From: Endozoicomonas sp965196975
GTDB lineage: Bacteria > Pseudomonadota > Gammaproteobacteria > Pseudomonadales > Endozoicomonadaceae
NCBI RefSeq assembly: GCF_965196975.1
Contig: NZ_OZ239981.1
Coordinates: 1,674,001 to 1,738,000 of the forward strand
Reading direction: 5' to 3'
DNA: 64,000 nucleotides
The notes under the pieces were generated by a model. That model did no database searches, was not told the DNA's origin, and worked only from the letters and a program-made list of their open reading frames with translations. The position numbers and the translations under genes are program-made. This document shows positions 1 to 9,942 of the stretch, in pieces (position 1 is the stretch's first letter; each line of letters starts with the position of its first letter).

Positions 1-15
1 TATAAAGGTCATATT

Positions 16-323
16 ATGGACTTAACGGTAATTCCGACAGCTCAGTTGACTGTTTTAGAGTTTTCATCAAATGGGAATAAGGGATTTCAACATCGTGCTT
101 CTACAAGAGTGGTTTGTATTCATCCTGATATGACTTACAGTGTTCAGGATCGTCATTCGGTAAGCATGGTAGATTCATATGCAAAACTTCAAGAACGACG
201 TATTGATCGAAGTGACCAAACTCAGGGGCATTGCTTTCCCCGAAAGATTAATAATGGCGTAGATCCATTTGTTGTTAGTGTTGGTGCACTCGATAAACTG
301 GTTAAAAAAAAGGGACCAGAAAA
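16..323 (+). pseudogene. SET-domain giant protein, piece 1 (N-terminus)
   Basis: This is the first 103 codons of a gene of about 1470 codons that is cut by insertion sequences. The start at 16 has AAAGG seven bases upstream. The frame stays open to 323, where the ISKra4-type element begins, and then reads a few foreign codons to a stop at 340-342. Removing the element with one copy of its 8-base target duplication (316-323) joins this piece in frame to the open frame at 1723. The piece itself has no recognisable domain. The native gene had no other start in the window, so this fragment carries the true N-terminus. Function is inferred only from the SET domain in piece 2. Confidence 0.75.
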
Positions 324-1714
324 GGGTGCTCTCTCAATTTGATAACTGACTCATAGGTTAGCTTCAACCTTTCCAGTCATGAACTCAGACCAAAGTTGTT
401 CCCAGCGCCCCTTACTCTGGATCAGTGCTCTTGTTGTCAAAAGCACTTCCGCTCCTGTTGCTTTCCACCTCATTCCAGAACCACATAATCGTTGCTTTAC
501 CAGAGTCTTACAAGCCGCTTCAGTAACTCCTGAACCTATTGGCCAATGGCGTTTAAGCGCCTGATGATAATTCATTAACTGGTGATTGTTTGTAAAATAG
601 CTCACAGCTTTGTAGCGCTTCTCTGTCAGTGCGATTGTCTTTTTCGGGAGCTCGGCTGATTCAATTTCCTGAAGGATTTTTTTGGCTGCTCCACGCTTGT
701 TTTTCAAACTATGTAGCCTGTCTTCAAGCCACTGGTGTCGCTTCGCCTTACTGGTTGGAAACAGTGCTTCCGCTGCTCCAGCTAAATATTCAGATGCATG
801 ATAAAAATCGAGTATCTGCCCAGAGGTATGTTGTTTCAAATAACTCCAGTTTTCTCTAGCCCCGTCAGCTACCCCGATGTATGTGGCATTTGGGTAGAGT
901 CGTTTTAGATCTGCAATCTCCTCGTCGAGCTTGCTCATAAAGCTTTGTTTACCATACTCTGGCGAACTGGCTGTATATATCGTGTGGAGCCTGTCTCCAT
1001 CTGCAGAATATAGGCTCAATGTCCCACACATGGCTTCCCTCCAGCCTTCTTCACAAAGCAGCATGCAGGTTCCATCCAGACCAATGGCTATTGTTTCAAC
1101 AGGCTCTTTTAGTGGAGGAAGGTGGTAGTGAGTGTCTTGCTGGTCTTCAATTAATGCACCTACTCTGTCCGATAAATGCTTGATATAAGAATTTGAAAGC
1201 GTCCTTTGATGGTTGGTCTCAAAATCTTCTTTTACCGCAGGCGCTGGCATCTGGCTGTATTTCCAGGCGATAGACTTGGCAAATTTGGGGGTAGCTGAAC
1301 CAATAATACCGGCACGAAGATCAAGTGCTGCCAGAGTACTGCCACCTCTGACACCCTGATATACGGAGCGCTCCAAAGGTATACGACCGTATAAGGTTTC
1401 ATAGTGCTTAAGAACCTTTCCTTTGTAGTTCCACTTCTGCTGATTAACGACGATAGGTTCTTTATTGGGTGATTCAAATAGCCCCAATAACTCTTTTGTT
1501 CCAAGCTGCCCGGCTTCATTGAGTGCACGCTGTAAACTATCTTCAAGATTCAGCATGTTGCCTGAATCTATAGAAACTTCAATTTGCAAAACGATGCTTT
1601 TGGTAGAGCTGGAAATAACAGAAGCGGGCATGACAGTTAACTATTATGAGTGGTGTTCCCATAGTAGCTGTGAAAATAGAGCACTATTGTTTCAATCATT
1701 CAGAGAGAGCACCC
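324..1714 (-). mobile_element. ISKra4-family insertion sequence, copy 1
   Basis: A 1391-base element with perfect 12-base terminal inverted repeats (GGGTGCTCTCTC at 324, GAGAGAGCACCC ending at 1714). It is flanked by an exact 8-base target duplication CCAGAAAA (316-323 and 1715-1722). It carries one transposase gene on the minus strand. Copies at 4903-6293 and 7770-9160 encode identical 426-residue proteins and have the same length, so spread was recent. The right end supplies the artificial first 23 codons (from 1646) of the downstream open frame. Confidence 0.95.
351..1631 (-). CDS. ISKra4-family transposase, copy 1
   Basis: DDE-type transposase of 426 residues that moves the surrounding insertion sequence. 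Visible signatures are the first acidic block 'AIGLDGTCMLL', the second 'GVADGARENW' followed by 'DFYHASEYL', and the C-terminal 'WPIGSGVTEAACKTLVKQR' with 'GSGMRWK', which together are typical of ISKra4-family enzymes. The gene nearly fills the element, with 27 bases between its stop and the left end. The protein is intact and identical to those of copies 2 and 3, so all three look functional. Assignment to the ISKra4 family rests on remembered motifs; no subgroup is claimed. Confidence 0.93.
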   Translation of the reverse strand: MPASVISSSTKSIVLQIEVSIDSGNMLNLEDSLQRALNEAGQLGTKELLGLFESPNKEPIVVNQQKWNYKGKVLKHYETLYGRIPLERSVYQGVRGGSTLAALDLRAGIIGSATPKFAKSIAWKYSQMPAPAVKEDFETNHQRTLSNSYIKHLSDRVGALIEDQQDTHYHLPPLKEPVETIAIGLDGTCMLLCEEGWREAMCGTLSLYSADGDRLHTIYTASSPEYGKQSFMSKLDEEIADLKRLYPNATYIGVADGARENWSYLKQHTSGQILDFYHASEYLAGAAEALFPTSKAKRHQWLEDRLHSLKNKRGAAKKILQEIESAELPKKTIALTEKRYKAVSYFTNNHQLMNYHQALKRHWPIGSGVTEAACKTLVKQRLCGSGMRWKATGAEVLLTTRALIQSKGRWEQLWSEFMTGKVEANL

Positions 1715-1722
1715 CCAGAAAA

Positions 1723-4158
1723 AACATATTACACTTCGACGCTCAAAGTTTCTGATCATATTCGGGATACTGAGTCAGAGTTTCATCGTCAAGTGAATGA
1801 ATTGATTTTTTCTAAAAGCGCTGATAGGAAATTACATATTGAGAATTATAGTCTTCAATCGACTCATGATGGCAGTATATACAGGTTATTGACTGATGAA
1901 GGAGCCCTTTCATCAAACTGTTCTATTCCTGCAGGAGTACCAATTGGGGTCATGGGGGGATGGTTAATGACTGAGCAGGAATATGAAGTTTCATGCGCTG
2001 GCTTGAATACAATGGACGAAGTACGTGACGATTATGCGATTGCTGTATCTGGAGCTAAAGGTCTTGTTTGGGATGCCTACTTTGATAGCAGTCAAATGTC
2101 ATTAATTAATGATGGCTCCCTAAGAAGTGACAGTGGAAAATATGATAAGGAAAGAGTAAATGTTGAATTTGTAATATATTACTGTCCCATTAAGTATAAT
2201 CAGGAAGAAATGCATTATCCGGTTTTAGTCGTCGTGACAAAAAAAGAAATAAATGAGGGGGATGAATTTTGGGTATCTTATGGAAAAGATTTTTGGGCAC
2301 TTAAACGTCAAAGGCAGAAAGAGAAATTTGAAAAATTAAAACAGATGAAGTCACTGGAGCAGTCTTCCCGAATTGACCATTTGTTTCCCATGGATCATTT
2401 ACACATTGGTAAGATTTTAGAAGCCAGAGTTGATCGTTTATTACTTTTTAAGGATATTGCTGCTACGTTAAATCCTCCGGTAACAGAAGGTACCGTAGCC
2501 TGTCGTTTTCATAAAGCAATGACCTATATGATCAGTGCCGTTGATGAAGCGAGAGAAGATTGTACAGACGAAGAATCGATAGTTAATTCATCGGAAGTTC
2601 AAGATGTAGCTGAATTGTTGGGAATTAAGCCAGAAAAAATGATGGAGTTAGTCAATGCTTATCAAGGTGGGCCCTCGCGTAGAAATCTATTCTTGATTAT
2701 TGATTGGGTAAAATGTGGCCGTGCGAACGACATTGGTGAATTAAAAAGACTGACTGGAATCAGAAAGCTGGTTATTCGAAAAAAAATGTCTGAAATGTTC
2801 AATGCTCATTATGAAGGTGGTGTGACCGGTTTAGCAAGATATTGTAAATTACCCGTGCATCAAGCTGAAGAACTGGTTCAAATATTTCCAGAGATTCAGC
2901 AAGTCATTTCCACTGAACCCAAAAGTTATATGGAATCACTTGAAGAAAGTGTGAGATCACAGCTGGTTGGAATCACTAATTGGAGACTGAGAAATAAACT
3001 ACCTATCAGAAATGCAAGTGTTGAGAAAAAGGTAAACCAGTATAACTGGCCTGTTGAACTGCATTCGGTATATAACTATTTAGGGAATATCGAGTCTCTT
3101 ATTAAGAGTACTCTTGGGCACAATTACTCTCCCGAATACGATCAGGATACCAGTGAAGCATCTTATGATTCATTGTTAACAATTGGTTTTGACAGTGAAC
3201 AGCTATTCCAATGCCAGAAATGGCTCCAGGAGGGAGATCAGCAGAAATGTTATGTAGATGCTAGAAAATTCATGAATTATATTTCTGGGAAATCATTTAA
3301 AAATAAAGCAACAGCAATTTGTCGATTCAAGAAGCAAGTTCCTGATGGTAAGGAAACTGAGTTTTATCATAGAGTATTGCGTGAGTTTAAACAGCGACAA
3401 CGTAATGATGCTATGGGGTTGTCTAATGCCAGATATTTTCATGTCAAACAAGACGTTATTTCTGAATGGGTGTCTGTTGTCGAAGGGTTTGATAAAACCG
3501 TCAAAAGTTCATGTGCTTCAGAGAAGCCATCATGTAGCGGTGGCGGTGGAGCGTTAACCGGCAATAACCGGCGTTTTCCATCAGGGCAGAAAAAGTTGGA
3601 TAAATCCACTGAGCTTAAAATAAAAAGAGATATGATTCGTGAGCTTTGTAAAGAAGGTCAGGATCATCCTTCAAAAGAAGGGGTTAACGAAATAATCAGG
3701 CTCAGGTATAACTCTGAATATCAGGGTGTCACCTACAGAACGATTAAAAGAGAATGGATGAAGGAGTGGTATCGAGTTGCCAGTAGTAATAATGCAAATC
3801 GTATTGTACAGCATTATCAGTTCACCAAAAAAGAAGCAGTTCAGTTATTAGAAATATTCAGGCAGAGACCACAGTCGGGTGTTTCTACAGTTAGTAAAAT
3901 TGAGGCAAAAAAAGCATTTATCGATGTCTACCTTGACTCTGGAGGTAGACGCAGCTTTGCAAACGCAAGGGAAAAATTCAATGAAAGTTATCATGGCTAT
4001 ACTTACAGGGTGTTGCTGCGCTGGCAGAATGAATGGAAACAACATTGTTCTGATAGTGTGAGTGACCTCCAAAGGCGATACTGTGCAGATGGTAATGATA
4101 TTAAAAGATGGAAATCAGTATGGGAACAATCTAATAGAAGTCAGTATTCACAGTGGTG
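1723..4158 (+). pseudogene. SET-domain giant protein, piece 2 (SET domain)
   Basis: The reading frame continues from piece 1 and runs to the IS3 end at 4159. The SET-like domain is encoded at about 1820-2330. It contains 'INDGSLRS' followed by 'NVEFV', then 'YPVLVVVTKKEINEGDEF' and 'WVSYGKDFW', which matches the Asn/Asp-Gly, N-x-E-F and G-(D/E)-E-x4-YG-x-x-(Y/F)-W pattern of SET lysine methyltransferases. Downstream are helical segments and two related stretches, 'YQGVTYRTIKREWMKEWY' and 'YHGYTYRVLLRWQNEW', which suggest a short internal repeat. Apparent codons 1646-1714 come from the insertion sequence. SET proteins in bacteria are usually host-directed methyltransferases; activity and secretion are inference. 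The gene is now broken and probably non-functional. Confidence 0.75.
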
Positions 4159-4902
4159 TTACCCACGAAAAGTGGACACCTATTGTTGGTTTCTACGCTC
4201 AAACTCAACAGGACTTAAATATCCCAGTGATGAATGCCGTCTGATTCGGTTATAAAATATTTCGATGTATTCAAAGATTCCAGATCTGGCTTCTTCAATA
4301 CTCTGAAATCGTTCGGCATAAACTAATTCAACTTTTAACCGGCTAAAGAATGACTCCATAGCTGCATTATCCCAGCAGTTACCAGGTCTGCTCATACTGG
4401 GCTCTCCACCATATCGCCGAATCAAACTCTGGTAACGAGTAGCCCGATATTGAACACCACGATCTGAATGGATAAGCAGCCCAGGCTCTGTTGATCGCTG
4501 GGCAAAAGCCATCTCAAGTGCCCGGGTGACCAACGACTCAACCATGGTGGTATCTAAAGCCCAGCCGATGATCCGGCGAGAATAAAGATCCATCACAGTT
4601 GCGAGATACAACCATCGGCTTTTTACCCGGATATAGGTGATATCAGTTGTCCACTTCTGGTTTGGCTTATCGGCCTGAAAGCAGCGGCGCAAGCGATTTT
4701 CAGCAACACCGTACAGCGCTTCAGCACTGGGCGAATATTTAAATGCGCGTCCATTACGCGCCTTGAGCCCAACCTGTTTCATCAGCCGGGCAACCATATT
4801 CAAGCAACATTGTGTTCCTGAGGCTTTCAGCTCCTGTGTGATCCTGGGTGCACCGTAGCGAGCTTTGAAAACCTTAAACGTATTAACAATGGCTGTTTTG
4901 AT

Positions 4903-6293
4903 GGGTGCTCTCTCAATTTGATAACTGACTCATAGGTTAGCTTCAACCTTTCCAGTCATGAACTCAGACCAAAGTTGTTCCCAGCGCCCCTTACTCTGGA
5001 TCAGTGCTCTTGTTGTCAAAAGCACTTCCGCTCCTGTTGCTTTCCACCTCATTCCAGAACCACATAATCGTTGCTTTACCAGAGTCTTACAAGCCGCTTC
5101 AGTAACTCCTGAACCTATTGGCCAATGGCGTTTAAGCGCCTGATGATAATTCATTAACTGGTGATTGTTTGTAAAATAGCTCACAGCTTTGTAGCGCTTC
5201 TCTGTCAGTGCGATTGTCTTTTTCGGGAGCTCGGCTGATTCAATTTCCTGAAGGATTTTTTTGGCTGCTCCACGCTTGTTTTTCAAACTATGTAGCCTGT
5301 CTTCAAGCCACTGGTGTCGCTTCGCCTTACTGGTTGGAAACAGTGCTTCCGCTGCTCCAGCTAAATATTCAGATGCATGATAAAAATCGAGTATCTGCCC
5401 AGAGGTATGTTGTTTCAAATAACTCCAGTTTTCTCTAGCCCCGTCAGCTACCCCGATGTATGTGGCATTTGGGTAGAGTCGTTTTAGATCTGCAATCTCC
5501 TCGTCGAGCTTGCTCATAAAGCTTTGTTTACCATACTCTGGCGAACTGGCTGTATATATCGTGTGGAGCCTGTCTCCATCTGCAGAATATAGGCTCAATG
5601 TCCCACACATGGCTTCCCTCCAGCCTTCTTCACAAAGCAGCATGCAGGTTCCATCCAGACCAATGGCTATTGTTTCAACAGGCTCTTTTAGTGGAGGAAG
5701 GTGGTAGTGAGTGTCTTGCTGGTCTTCAATTAATGCACCTACTCTGTCCGATAAATGCTTGATATAAGAATTTGAAAGCGTCCTTTGATGGTTGGTCTCA
5801 AAATCTTCTTTTACCGCAGGCGCTGGCATCTGGCTGTATTTCCAGGCGATAGACTTGGCAAATTTGGGGGTAGCTGAACCAATAATACCGGCACGAAGAT
5901 CAAGTGCTGCCAGAGTACTGCCACCTCTGACACCCTGATATACGGAGCGCTCCAAAGGTATACGACCGTATAAGGTTTCATAGTGCTTAAGAACCTTTCC
6001 TTTGTAGTTCCACTTCTGCTGATTAACGACGATAGGTTCTTTATTGGGTGATTCAAATAGCCCCAATAACTCTTTTGTTCCAAGCTGCCCGGCTTCATTG
6101 AGTGCACGCTGTAAACTATCTTCAAGATTCAGCATGTTGCCTGAATCTATAGAAACTTCAATTTGCAAAACGATGCTTTTGGTAGAGCTGGAAATAACAG
6201 AAGCGGGCATGACAGTTAACTATTATGAGTGGTGTTCCCATAGTAGCTGTGAAAATAGAGCACTATTGTTTCAATCATTCAGAGAGAGCACCC
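4903..6293 (-). mobile_element. ISKra4-family insertion sequence, copy 2 (nested in IS3)
   Basis: Same 1391-base element and 12-base terminal repeats as copy 1. The 8-base target duplication is GTTTTGAT (4895-4902 and 6294-6301). It lies inside the orfB gene of the IS3 element, so it arrived after the IS3. Confidence 0.95.
4930..6210 (-). CDS. ISKra4-family transposase, copy 2
   Basis: 426-residue DDE transposase with the same translated sequence as the copy at 351-1631, intact from start to stop. It is the only gene of the nested element. Confidence 0.93.
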   Translation of the reverse strand: MPASVISSSTKSIVLQIEVSIDSGNMLNLEDSLQRALNEAGQLGTKELLGLFESPNKEPIVVNQQKWNYKGKVLKHYETLYGRIPLERSVYQGVRGGSTLAALDLRAGIIGSATPKFAKSIAWKYSQMPAPAVKEDFETNHQRTLSNSYIKHLSDRVGALIEDQQDTHYHLPPLKEPVETIAIGLDGTCMLLCEEGWREAMCGTLSLYSADGDRLHTIYTASSPEYGKQSFMSKLDEEIADLKRLYPNATYIGVADGARENWSYLKQHTSGQILDFYHASEYLAGAAEALFPTSKAKRHQWLEDRLHSLKNKRGAAKKILQEIESAELPKKTIALTEKRYKAVSYFTNNHQLMNYHQALKRHWPIGSGVTEAACKTLVKQRLCGSGMRWKATGAEVLLTTRALIQSKGRWEQLWSEFMTGKVEANL

Positions 6294-6435
6294 GTTTTGA
6301 TCTTATCCGAGCGCTGCTTTCGTACGCTTTCACCGGACATCTGCCAATAATAGAACCCAGAACGAGAGACGCTCAGAACGCGACACATCAACACCAGAGA
6401 GTAGCAACCGCGATATCTGGCAATCAGGGCGTACT

Positions 6436-6744
6436 TCACTCTTGGTGTTTCGCGAAGTACGCAGACACCTTTTTTAGAAACTCATTCTCCTGCTTGAGGC
6501 GGTGGTTCTCACGTTTGAGGTTTTTTACCTCATCGGATTCTTTGCGAGAATAGTCGACACCTTCAAGTGAATTGAACTGTTTTTCTGAAAGACGGGAAAA
6601 CTGTCGTTTCCAGTTATAGATCTGCTGAACACTGATCCCAAGCTGTTCAGCAACCTCTGAAGCTTTTCTATCAGGTAATCCCGCCATGCGAACGGCTTCT
6701 TTGCGGAATTCTTCAGTATAAGCAGGATGTCTGTGTTTACTCAT
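6436..6744 (-). CDS. IS3 orfA (HTH subunit)
   Basis: 102 residues. The N-terminal helix-turn-helix reads 'EEFRKEAVRMAG', 'ASEVAEQLGIS' and 'QIYNWKRQF', followed by a C-terminal leucine-zipper-like segment ('KNLKRENHRLKQENEFLKK'). This is the DNA-binding product of IS3 elements, normally fused to OrfB by programmed frameshifting. The stop overlaps the GTG of orfB. It is intact, although its partner orfB is broken by the nested element. Confidence 0.92.
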   Translation of the reverse strand: MSKHRHPAYTEEFRKEAVRMAGLPDRKASEVAEQLGISVQQIYNWKRQFSRLSEKQFNSLEGVDYSRKESDEVKNLKRENHRLKQENEFLKKVSAYFAKHQE

Positions 6745-6804
6745 GACTCACCTCATCGTTAGAAGATAATCTAACTTAATGAAGTGTCCAGTATTCGTGG
6801 GTAA

Positions 6805-7769
6805 CTCGAACAGTTAACGCCAGACTTATTAATGGAGTATTTAGATGTTGTTTTTTCTTTTGCGCCGAGAGAATTAAAGGTGTCTGAATTTGACAAGGAG
6901 TTTGCGGTTAAGCATAACGTTTGCGCTGGCACGCTTCAGCAGAAAAGGCTTGATTTAATAAAGAGAGTCAAAGAGGGAGTAAGTTGTGATGAGCTTTCTA
7001 ATCAATTCGGATTAGATAAACAAGCTATTGCAAAATGGGTTAAGGTAATCAATGCTGATTACAAGGTCGCTGATTTAGAAACCGGCTATCTTCAACGAAA
7101 ACTATTTACAGCGCTTTGGTCTGATGCACTTGTTAAGAACAGATCAGAGATCGTTGCAGAGATTTTTGATTCAGAATTTCGTTTAGGAAAAGCACATAAG
7201 TGGTGTAATGCCTTTACCAAAATGCTGTTAACTGAAAAGCACGATAAAGACATTCAACGAAAATACGGTTTGAATCAGGATCAAATTGATATTTTTCGGA
7301 AAAATGTTAAGAAACAACAATCAAAAATTAAATCAGGTGAATCTGTTCCTAAAAGAAAAACAGTTAAAAGAAAAGATTGTTATTCTGTCGAGCATCCAGT
7401 AAGAAAAAAGAAAAAATTGCCCTCGACAATAGCTCACACTGAACCTGCATCAGGCTCAGACACGCATCGTCATACTCATATAAAAATAGAGCCGACGGCT
7501 ATTGAAGAGAAGACTCAAACTGCAGTTCAACCGGTTAAAAAAGAGAGAGTTCCTGTTTTTGAGTTGTTTGGAGATTTCTCTTTTCCTGATGTGGTCAGTG
7601 CAGCTGAGGAGCCCCTTTCTGTTAATAAAATTGAACCTGCTGATGGGTGCGAGACTGGATCTGACGCTGAATCTCTATCCTCTCGAACCGTCAATCAAGG
7701 TTTCCGATTAGTATCACCTTTCCCCGTAATAATGACTGCCGGAGTCAGCTCTGAGCTGATAAAGCCATT
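6805..7769 (+). pseudogene. SET-domain giant protein, piece 3 (basic, NLS-like)
   Basis: The open frame runs from the IS3 right end (first codons 'LEQLTPDLL' before an internal ATG at 6832) to the left end of ISKra4 copy 3 at 7770. Residues after the ATG include an HTH-like region ('ELSNQFGLDKQAIAKWVK'). Then comes a lysine-rich linker with 'KRKTVKRKD' and 'PVRKKKKLP', which resemble mono- or bipartite nuclear localisation signals, and then an acidic, Ser/Thr/Pro-rich tail. It could be expressed alone from 6832, but no good ribosome site is seen. Excision of copy 3 plus one duplication joins it in frame to piece 4. Confidence 0.7.
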
Positions 7770-9160
7770 GGGTGCTCTCTCAATTTGATAACTGACTCAT
7801 AGGTTAGCTTCAACCTTTCCAGTCATGAACTCAGACCAAAGTTGTTCCCAGCGCCCCTTACTCTGGATCAGTGCTCTTGTTGTCAAAAGCACTTCCGCTC
7901 CTGTTGCTTTCCACCTCATTCCAGAACCACATAATCGTTGCTTTACCAGAGTCTTACAAGCCGCTTCAGTAACTCCTGAACCTATTGGCCAATGGCGTTT
8001 AAGCGCCTGATGATAATTCATTAACTGGTGATTGTTTGTAAAATAGCTCACAGCTTTGTAGCGCTTCTCTGTCAGTGCGATTGTCTTTTTCGGGAGCTCG
8101 GCTGATTCAATTTCCTGAAGGATTTTTTTGGCTGCTCCACGCTTGTTTTTCAAACTATGTAGCCTGTCTTCAAGCCACTGGTGTCGCTTCGCCTTACTGG
8201 TTGGAAACAGTGCTTCCGCTGCTCCAGCTAAATATTCAGATGCATGATAAAAATCGAGTATCTGCCCAGAGGTATGTTGTTTCAAATAACTCCAGTTTTC
8301 TCTAGCCCCGTCAGCTACCCCGATGTATGTGGCATTTGGGTAGAGTCGTTTTAGATCTGCAATCTCCTCGTCGAGCTTGCTCATAAAGCTTTGTTTACCA
8401 TACTCTGGCGAACTGGCTGTATATATCGTGTGGAGCCTGTCTCCATCTGCAGAATATAGGCTCAATGTCCCACACATGGCTTCCCTCCAGCCTTCTTCAC
8501 AAAGCAGCATGCAGGTTCCATCCAGACCAATGGCTATTGTTTCAACAGGCTCTTTTAGTGGAGGAAGGTGGTAGTGAGTGTCTTGCTGGTCTTCAATTAA
8601 TGCACCTACTCTGTCCGATAAATGCTTGATATAAGAATTTGAAAGCGTCCTTTGATGGTTGGTCTCAAAATCTTCTTTTACCGCAGGCGCTGGCATCTGG
8701 CTGTATTTCCAGGCGATAGACTTGGCAAATTTGGGGGTAGCTGAACCAATAATACCGGCACGAAGATCAAGTGCTGCCAGAGTACTGCCACCTCTGACAC
8801 CCTGATATACGGAGCGCTCCAAAGGTATACGACCGTATAAGGTTTCATAGTGCTTAAGAACCTTTCCTTTGTAGTTCCACTTCTGCTGATTAACGACGAT
8901 AGGTTCTTTATTGGGTGATTCAAATAGCCCCAATAACTCTTTTGTTCCAAGCTGCCCGGCTTCATTGAGTGCACGCTGTAAACTATCTTCAAGATTCAGC
9001 ATGTTGCCTGAATCTATAGAAACTTCAATTTGCAAAACGATGCTTTTGGTAGAGCTGGAAATAACAGAAGCGGGCATGACAGTTAACTATTATGAGTGGT
9101 GTTCCCATAGTAGCTGTGAAAATAGAGCACTATTGTTTCAATCATTCAGAGAGAGCACCC
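7770..9160 (-). mobile_element. ISKra4-family insertion sequence, copy 3
   Basis: 1391 bases with the same 12-base ends. The target duplication is AAGCCATT (7762-7769 and 9161-9168). It has the same orientation as copies 1 and 2. Direct copies this close allow recombination that would delete the intervening gene pieces. Confidence 0.95.
7797..9077 (-). CDS. ISKra4-family transposase, copy 3
   Basis: 426-residue DDE transposase with the same translated sequence as the copies at 351-1631 and 4930-6210; intact. Confidence 0.93.
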   Translation of the reverse strand: MPASVISSSTKSIVLQIEVSIDSGNMLNLEDSLQRALNEAGQLGTKELLGLFESPNKEPIVVNQQKWNYKGKVLKHYETLYGRIPLERSVYQGVRGGSTLAALDLRAGIIGSATPKFAKSIAWKYSQMPAPAVKEDFETNHQRTLSNSYIKHLSDRVGALIEDQQDTHYHLPPLKEPVETIAIGLDGTCMLLCEEGWREAMCGTLSLYSADGDRLHTIYTASSPEYGKQSFMSKLDEEIADLKRLYPNATYIGVADGARENWSYLKQHTSGQILDFYHASEYLAGAAEALFPTSKAKRHQWLEDRLHSLKNKRGAAKKILQEIESAELPKKTIALTEKRYKAVSYFTNNHQLMNYHQALKRHWPIGSGVTEAACKTLVKQRLCGSGMRWKATGAEVLLTTRALIQSKGRWEQLWSEFMTGKVEANL

Positions 9161-9168
9161 AAGCCATT

Positions 9169-9871
9169 ACCGGAAACGGATGTGGGAATCAATTTTTCTG
9201 GATTGCTCGATAAGCAGCTTTTTGAACCGGTTTGTAGCTTTCAAGAACTATTTAAAAAAGGCAATGATTTTCATATTCATAAAGAGTTTATATTTGCTGG
9301 TTTCAAATTAGATGCGAATGGTTTTCATGAATTGAGTCAGTCGGAGAGAGAACAGCAGCAGAGAGATATCATTGCATGTTTTGTAACAAACTCTGTGCAT
9401 GGGAAAAGTAAATTTCAGGCACAGGGATATAGTAAAATATGGAATAATGTGACGGCTTATGATGAATTTTTTAAAAATACCGGTATGCGCCATATGCAGA
9501 ATGGTTCTGAAGCATACCTTTGTTTTTTACTAAACGAGTTTCGCAATGAACAGGATGATGGTTTTTCCCCATTAAGATGGCTAAAAGAAGTGCTATTAAT
9601 CAACTCCCATCTGCATGAACATGAAGCAGACAACCTTGCAAGGTTGATGATTTTGTGGGTTGAGTGCACTCATCTTATGGCTTTTCAGAATTTGAAAATT
9701 CAGCCATCAGTATTTGACTGGGAGATACTCTCACGTACGCTTTCTACTCAGGATATATCTGAGTTTGGTCCCTCTGGTTTTACAAGCATTTTGGATTATG
9801 AAATGCCCTTACAGCGACCAAAAAGAAAGAGAGGCTCTGAGAAGGTTACGTATTATCCGGAATTATTATGA
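9169..9871 (+). pseudogene. SET-domain giant protein, piece 4 (C-terminal conserved region)
   Basis: C-terminal 234 codons of the broken gene, in frame with piece 3 once ISKra4 copy 3 is removed. A region of about 150 residues beginning 'SFQELFKKGNDFHIH' and passing through 'YDEFF', 'FSPLRWLKEVLLINS', 'LWVECTHLMAF' and 'FDWEILSRTL' is clearly related to residues of the next gene (9943-12453). I do not recognise this region as a known family. The tail carries another basic cluster, 'RPKRKRG'. Codons 9092-9160 of the apparent open frame belong to the insertion sequence. Confidence 0.7.
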
Positions 9872-9942
9872 TTTACTGAGAGGATTCGTATCATTCTGTT
9901 CGGGATTTTTTATTATTTGTCTATATTACTATTGTTTGCTTC

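Larger units (their letters stand above)
4180..6439 (-). pseudogene. IS3 orfB transposase, interrupted by ISKra4-type copy 2
   Basis: The integrase-core subunit of the IS3 transposase. The N-terminal part begins with GTG at 6439, overlapping the orfA stop, and includes 'SRSGFYYW'. The frame is broken at 6294 by the nested element and resumes at 4902 with 'YGAPRITQELKASG' and then the rve core: 'KWTTDITYI', 'HSDRGVQY', 'NCWDNAAMESFFSRLK'. The three acidic residues of the DDE triad are present. Excising 1391 bases plus one 8-base duplication restores one open frame. The copy is inactive as it stands. Confidence 0.85.
4159..6804 (-). mobile_element. IS3-family insertion sequence, itself interrupted
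   Basis: Ends are imperfect inverted repeats: TTACCCACGAA, three variable bases, then TGGACAC, at 4159-4179 and reversed at 6784-6804. Without the nested ISKra4-type copy and its 8-base duplication the element is about 1247 bases, normal for IS3. It carries orfA and a split orfB on the minus strand. No clean short target duplication is visible next to the repeats, so the exact ends are uncertain by a few bases, or one flank was altered after insertion. It sits inside the SET-domain gene. Confidence 0.85.

Noticed and set aside
379..1546. Several open frames inside the ISKra4-type copies, repeated in all three
   Set aside because: They lie antisense or out of frame within the transposase gene and repeat only because the element does.
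1646..1714. ATG at 1646 as the start of an 869-codon gene
   Set aside because: The first codons are the end of the insertion sequence; the true gene begins at 16 and is interrupted.
4156..6807. Target-site duplication of the IS3 element
   Set aside because: The bases next to the inverted repeats (GTG on the left, CTC on the right) do not match, and shifting the ends by a few bases does not help.
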